From CAYONM01 sp964405325 (GTDB lineage: Bacteria > Planctomycetota > UBA11346), in assembly GCA_964405325.1 (NCBI GenBank), contig CAYONM010000147.1, positions 1 to 9,530 on the forward strand: 9,530 nt of DNA, in the 5' to 3' direction. Under the pieces are notes generated by a model. The model searched no databases, had not been told where the DNA came from, and saw only the letters and a program-made list of their open reading frames with translations. Below, piece by piece: positions 7,042 through 9,530 of the stretch. Every line of letters begins with the position of its first letter. The first letter of the stretch is position 1. The position numbers were made by a program, and so were the translations under genes.

Positions 7042-7049
7042 ATACGACT

Positions 7050-9476
7050 GTGTCTTCTCTTCCACTCTACTTCTGGATCGCTCCGATCACGTCCATCGCG
7101 GCGCTGGTCTTCGCGTTCTTCTTCTTCCGCAATGTGCTGGGTTTTTCCAAAGGAACCGAGCGCATGCAGGAAATTGCCGGTCACGTCCAGGATGGCGCCT
7201 ATGCCTATCTGAGGCGACAGTACAAGGTGGTCGGCCTCGTTTTCGTCATCCTGGTGGTCATCCTGACCCTGCTCGCCTTTATGGGCATTCAGAACCCCTT
7301 TGTCCCGGTGGCCTTCGTGACTGGTGGTTTCTTCTCCGGTTTGTGCGGTTTCATCGGCATGAAAACCGCCACCGAGGCCAGCTCGCGCACCGCCTGGGGT
7401 GCCAAAGAGAGCCTGGACAAGGGCCTACGCATCGCGTTTCGCGCCGGTGCGGTGATGGGTCTGGTGGTGGTCGGCTTCGGCCTGCTGGATATCGCCATCT
7501 GGTACGGTGTCCTGACCTGGATCTACGACAGCAATATCTGGGGTTTCGGTGCTCGCTTGGGTGAACACGTCGGTCTCGCCGGTGCCGATGGCAGCGTGTT
7601 CCAGGCCGATTGGCTCATGGATCCCGCCTGGATCAAGGGCAAGCAGGTGGAGATCACCACCACCATGCTGACTTTCGGCATGGGCGCCTCGACCCAGGCG
7701 CTGTTCGCTCGCGTGGGCGGTGGCATCTACACCAAGGCTGCCGATGTCGGTGCCGACCTGGTGGGCAAGGTGGAAGCTGGCATTCCTGAAGACGATCCGC
7801 GCAACCCAGCGACCATCGCTGATAACGTTGGTGATAATGTCGGCGATGTCGCCGGCATGGGTGCAGACCTGTATGAGAGTTACTGCGGTTGTATTCTGGC
7901 TACCGCCGCGATCGGTGCTTCCATCGGCTTCAGTCAATTGGAGGCCGATGCCACCACGGCCGAGAAGGTCAGCGCCCTGCTCAGCTACGTGCTGGCGCCG
8001 ATGGTCATCGCCGGTATCGGTTCGGTGCTCAGTCTGATTGGTATCTTCCTGGTCCGCTGCAAGGAAGGCGCCAGCAACAAGCAATTGCTGCGAGCGCTGG
8101 GCGTAGGCGTCTGGGTACCGTCCGTATTGATCGCCGTAGCGGTATTGGTGACGCTACCGTTGATGGGCCTGAACATCGGTATCAGCTTGGCGGTGATCGT
8201 CGGTATCGTTGCCGGCATCATTATTGGTCAGAGCACCGAATATTATACCAGTGATGAATATTCGCCGACCCAGGGCATTGCCAAAGCGGGTCAGATGGGT
8301 CCGGCGACTACGGTTATCGAAGGCATGGCGGTCGGTTTCTACTCCGCCGGCATTCCGGTATTTACCATCTGTTTGAGCATTTTCATGAGCTATTTGTTGG
8401 CCGGTGGTTTTGACAACTTCTCACTCGGTCTGTATGGCGTCGGCTTCTCCGCCGTCGGTATGCTGGCGACCTTGGGTGTGACCCTGGCCACGGATGCTTA
8501 CGGTCCCATTGCCGACAACGCCGGCGGCAACGCCGAGATGGCCGGTCTGGGCTACGAAGTCCGCGAGCGCACCGATGCCCTGGATATGTTGGGCAACACC
8601 ACCGCCGCCACGGGTAAGGGCTTTGCTATCGGTTCGGCCGGTTTGACCGCCCTGGCCTTGCTGGTGGCCTATGTCGAAGAGCTGCGGATCTGGATCGCCA
8701 AGTATGCTATGCATGCCGATAGCGGTGTTTACGCCGTGGGCGAGCAGGACAACGCCATGCTGTTCGCCGCCAACCAGACCGCCGCCGAAGCCTACAACCA
8801 GACGGTCGGCGAGGGCGGCACCACCGCGATCAGCGTGGCCGAGGCCTCGATCAGCATTTTCACTCGCGCCTTCGATCTGACGATCATGAATCCCAATCTG
8901 ATCATTGGCACCTTTATGGGTGCGATGTTGGCCTTCGTGTTCTGTGCCATGACCATGAAGGCGGTCGGCCGCGCAGCCGGCGCCATGGTCGAAGAGGTTC
9001 GCCGGCAGTTCCGCGAGATCGCCGGTATCATGGACGGCAGCGGAACCCCGGAATACGCCAAGTGTGTGTCCATTTCCACGGCTGGTGCTCAGCGTGAGAT
9101 GATCGTGCCCAGCCTGATGGCTCTGGCGGCGCCGGTGGTGATCGGCCTGTTCTTCGGCATCGCGGGCGTTTTCGGCATGCTGATTGGCGCCTTGGCCACC
9201 GGTTTCAGCCTGGCAGCGATGTTGAACAATGCCGGTGGCGCCTGGGACAACGCCAAGAAATATGTCGAAAAGGGTCACTTTGGCGGCAAGGGTTCCGAGA
9301 CCCACAAATCTGCGGTCATCGGTGATACCATTGGTGATCCTTTCAAGGACACCTCCGGTCCAAGCCTGAACATCCTGATCAAGATCATGTCCATGGTCAG
9401 CGTCGTGTTTGCTGGCGTCATCGTCGCCTATGGCGGCGTGATCCAGGGTTGGTTGCGCAGCTTGATGGGTTCGTAG
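7050..9476 (+). CDS. hppA: Membrane pyrophosphatase ion pump, K+-dependent, probably Na+-translocating
   Basis: An inner-membrane pump that hydrolyses pyrophosphate and drives ions out of the cytoplasm. The 808-aa protein is strongly hydrophobic along its length, consistent with the 16 or so helices of the family. The pyrophosphate and magnesium site motifs are intact: DVGADLVGKVE (232-242), EDDPRNPATIADN with DNVGD (247-266), DAYGPIADNAGGNAEM (482-497), NNAGGAWDNAKK (726-737) and GDTIGDPFKDTSGPS (758-772). A519 and G522 in GNTTAATGKG are the residues of potassium-dependent members; independent ones carry K and T. E276 in DLYESY matches the glutamate position of sodium-pumping types, so Na+ or mixed Na+/H+ transport is inferred. 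At 808 aa it is longer than many bacterial members, with extra hydrophilic sequence near 155-200 and 541-605. Translation starts at GTG with AAAGGA eight bases upstream. The 252-aa unknown gene precedes it by 83 bases. Confidence 0.97.
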   Translation: MSSLPLYFWIAPITSIAALVFAFFFFRNVLGFSKGTERMQEIAGHVQDGAYAYLRRQYKVVGLVFVILVVILTLLAFMGIQNPFVPVAFVTGGFFSGLCGFIGMKTATEASSRTAWGAKESLDKGLRIAFRAGAVMGLVVVGFGLLDIAIWYGVLTWIYDSNIWGFGARLGEHVGLAGADGSVFQADWLMDPAWIKGKQVEITTTMLTFGMGASTQALFARVGGGIYTKAADVGADLVGKVEAGIPEDDPRNPATIADNVGDNVGDVAGMGADLYESYCGCILATAAIGASIGFSQLEADATTAEKVSALLSYVLAPMVIAGIGSVLSLIGIFLVRCKEGASNKQLLRALGVGVWVPSVLIAVAVLVTLPLMGLNIGISLAVIVGIVAGIIIGQSTEYYTSDEYSPTQGIAKAGQMGPATTVIEGMAVGFYSAGIPVFTICLSIFMSYLLAGGFDNFSLGLYGVGFSAVGMLATLGVTLATDAYGPIADNAGGNAEMAGLGYEVRERTDALDMLGNTTAATGKGFAIGSAGLTALALLVAYVEELRIWIAKYAMHADSGVYAVGEQDNAMLFAANQTAAEAYNQTVGEGGTTAISVAEASISIFTRAFDLTIMNPNLIIGTFMGAMLAFVFCAMTMKAVGRAAGAMVEEVRRQFREIAGIMDGSGTPEYAKCVSISTAGAQREMIVPSLMALAAPVVIGLFFGIAGVFGMLIGALATGFSLAAMLNNAGGAWDNAKKYVEKGHFGGKGSETHKSAVIGDTIGDPFKDTSGPSLNILIKIMSMVSVVFAGVIVAYGGVIQGWLRSLMGS

Positions 9477-9530
9477 TTAGGGTGCGGAAAGAAATAAAGG
9501 TAGCAGATCGCGCAGAGATTTTGTCGATCC
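9477..9530. other. Short tail after hppA, nothing recognised
   Basis: These 54 bases hold no hairpin followed by a T-run and no start with a ribosome binding site that can be followed into a gene before the window ends. Confidence 0.6.

Noticed and set aside
7425..8084. 219-aa open frame on the minus strand
   Set aside because: Antisense to the conserved core of hppA, with no recognisable motif.
8421..9305. 294-aa open frame on the minus strand
   Set aside because: It lies wholly opposite hppA, whose motifs are intact, and its His/Gly/Gln-rich product is typical of an antisense shadow.

Overview
The window reads as ordinary bacterial chromosome, GC-rich (roughly 60%) and densely coded. The mix of a YggT/YggS-type housekeeping gene (proC), single-function HisB, a Tex protein and a membrane pyrophosphatase, together with Shine-Dalgarno-led starts, fits a proteobacterium, most likely a gammaproteobacterium. 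The genus cannot be fixed from the sequence alone. No transposase, integrase, phage gene, CRISPR array, rRNA or tRNA is visible.

Layout. Bases 1-2932, minus strand: a tight three-gene unit read right to left. It holds a membrane GGDEF protein (438 aa), a second membrane GGDEF protein (405 aa) and the first half of proC, which runs off the left edge. Both junctions are 4-base ATGA overlaps, so translation is probably coupled. Bases 2933-3122: the divergent spacer, holding a near-perfect 24-base palindrome and a second small hairpin. Bases 3123-5912, plus strand: a lone hisB (imidazoleglycerol-phosphate dehydratase), then tex (YqgF, helix-hairpin-helix and S1 domains). Bases 5913-6207: a 295-base gap with no convincing gene. 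Bases 6208-9476, plus strand: a 252-aa protein of unknown function with an excellent ribosome binding site, then hppA, a membrane pyrophosphatase of 808 aa that starts with GTG. The last 54 bases hold nothing recognisable.

How the parts relate. The left unit pairs two enzymes predicted to make the second messenger c-di-GMP. One keeps the product-inhibition site (RxxD) and the other has lost it. Their coupling to proline synthesis looks like shared transcription rather than a shared pathway. hisB and tex are co-directional, 90 bases apart, and otherwise unrelated. The pyrophosphatase carries the residues expected of a potassium-dependent, probably sodium-exporting pump. The unknown 252-aa gene 83 bases upstream of it is the least explained part of the window. 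I see no clear new defence or mobile system. The most useful leads are this unknown gene, the asymmetric GGDEF pair and the intergenic palindrome.
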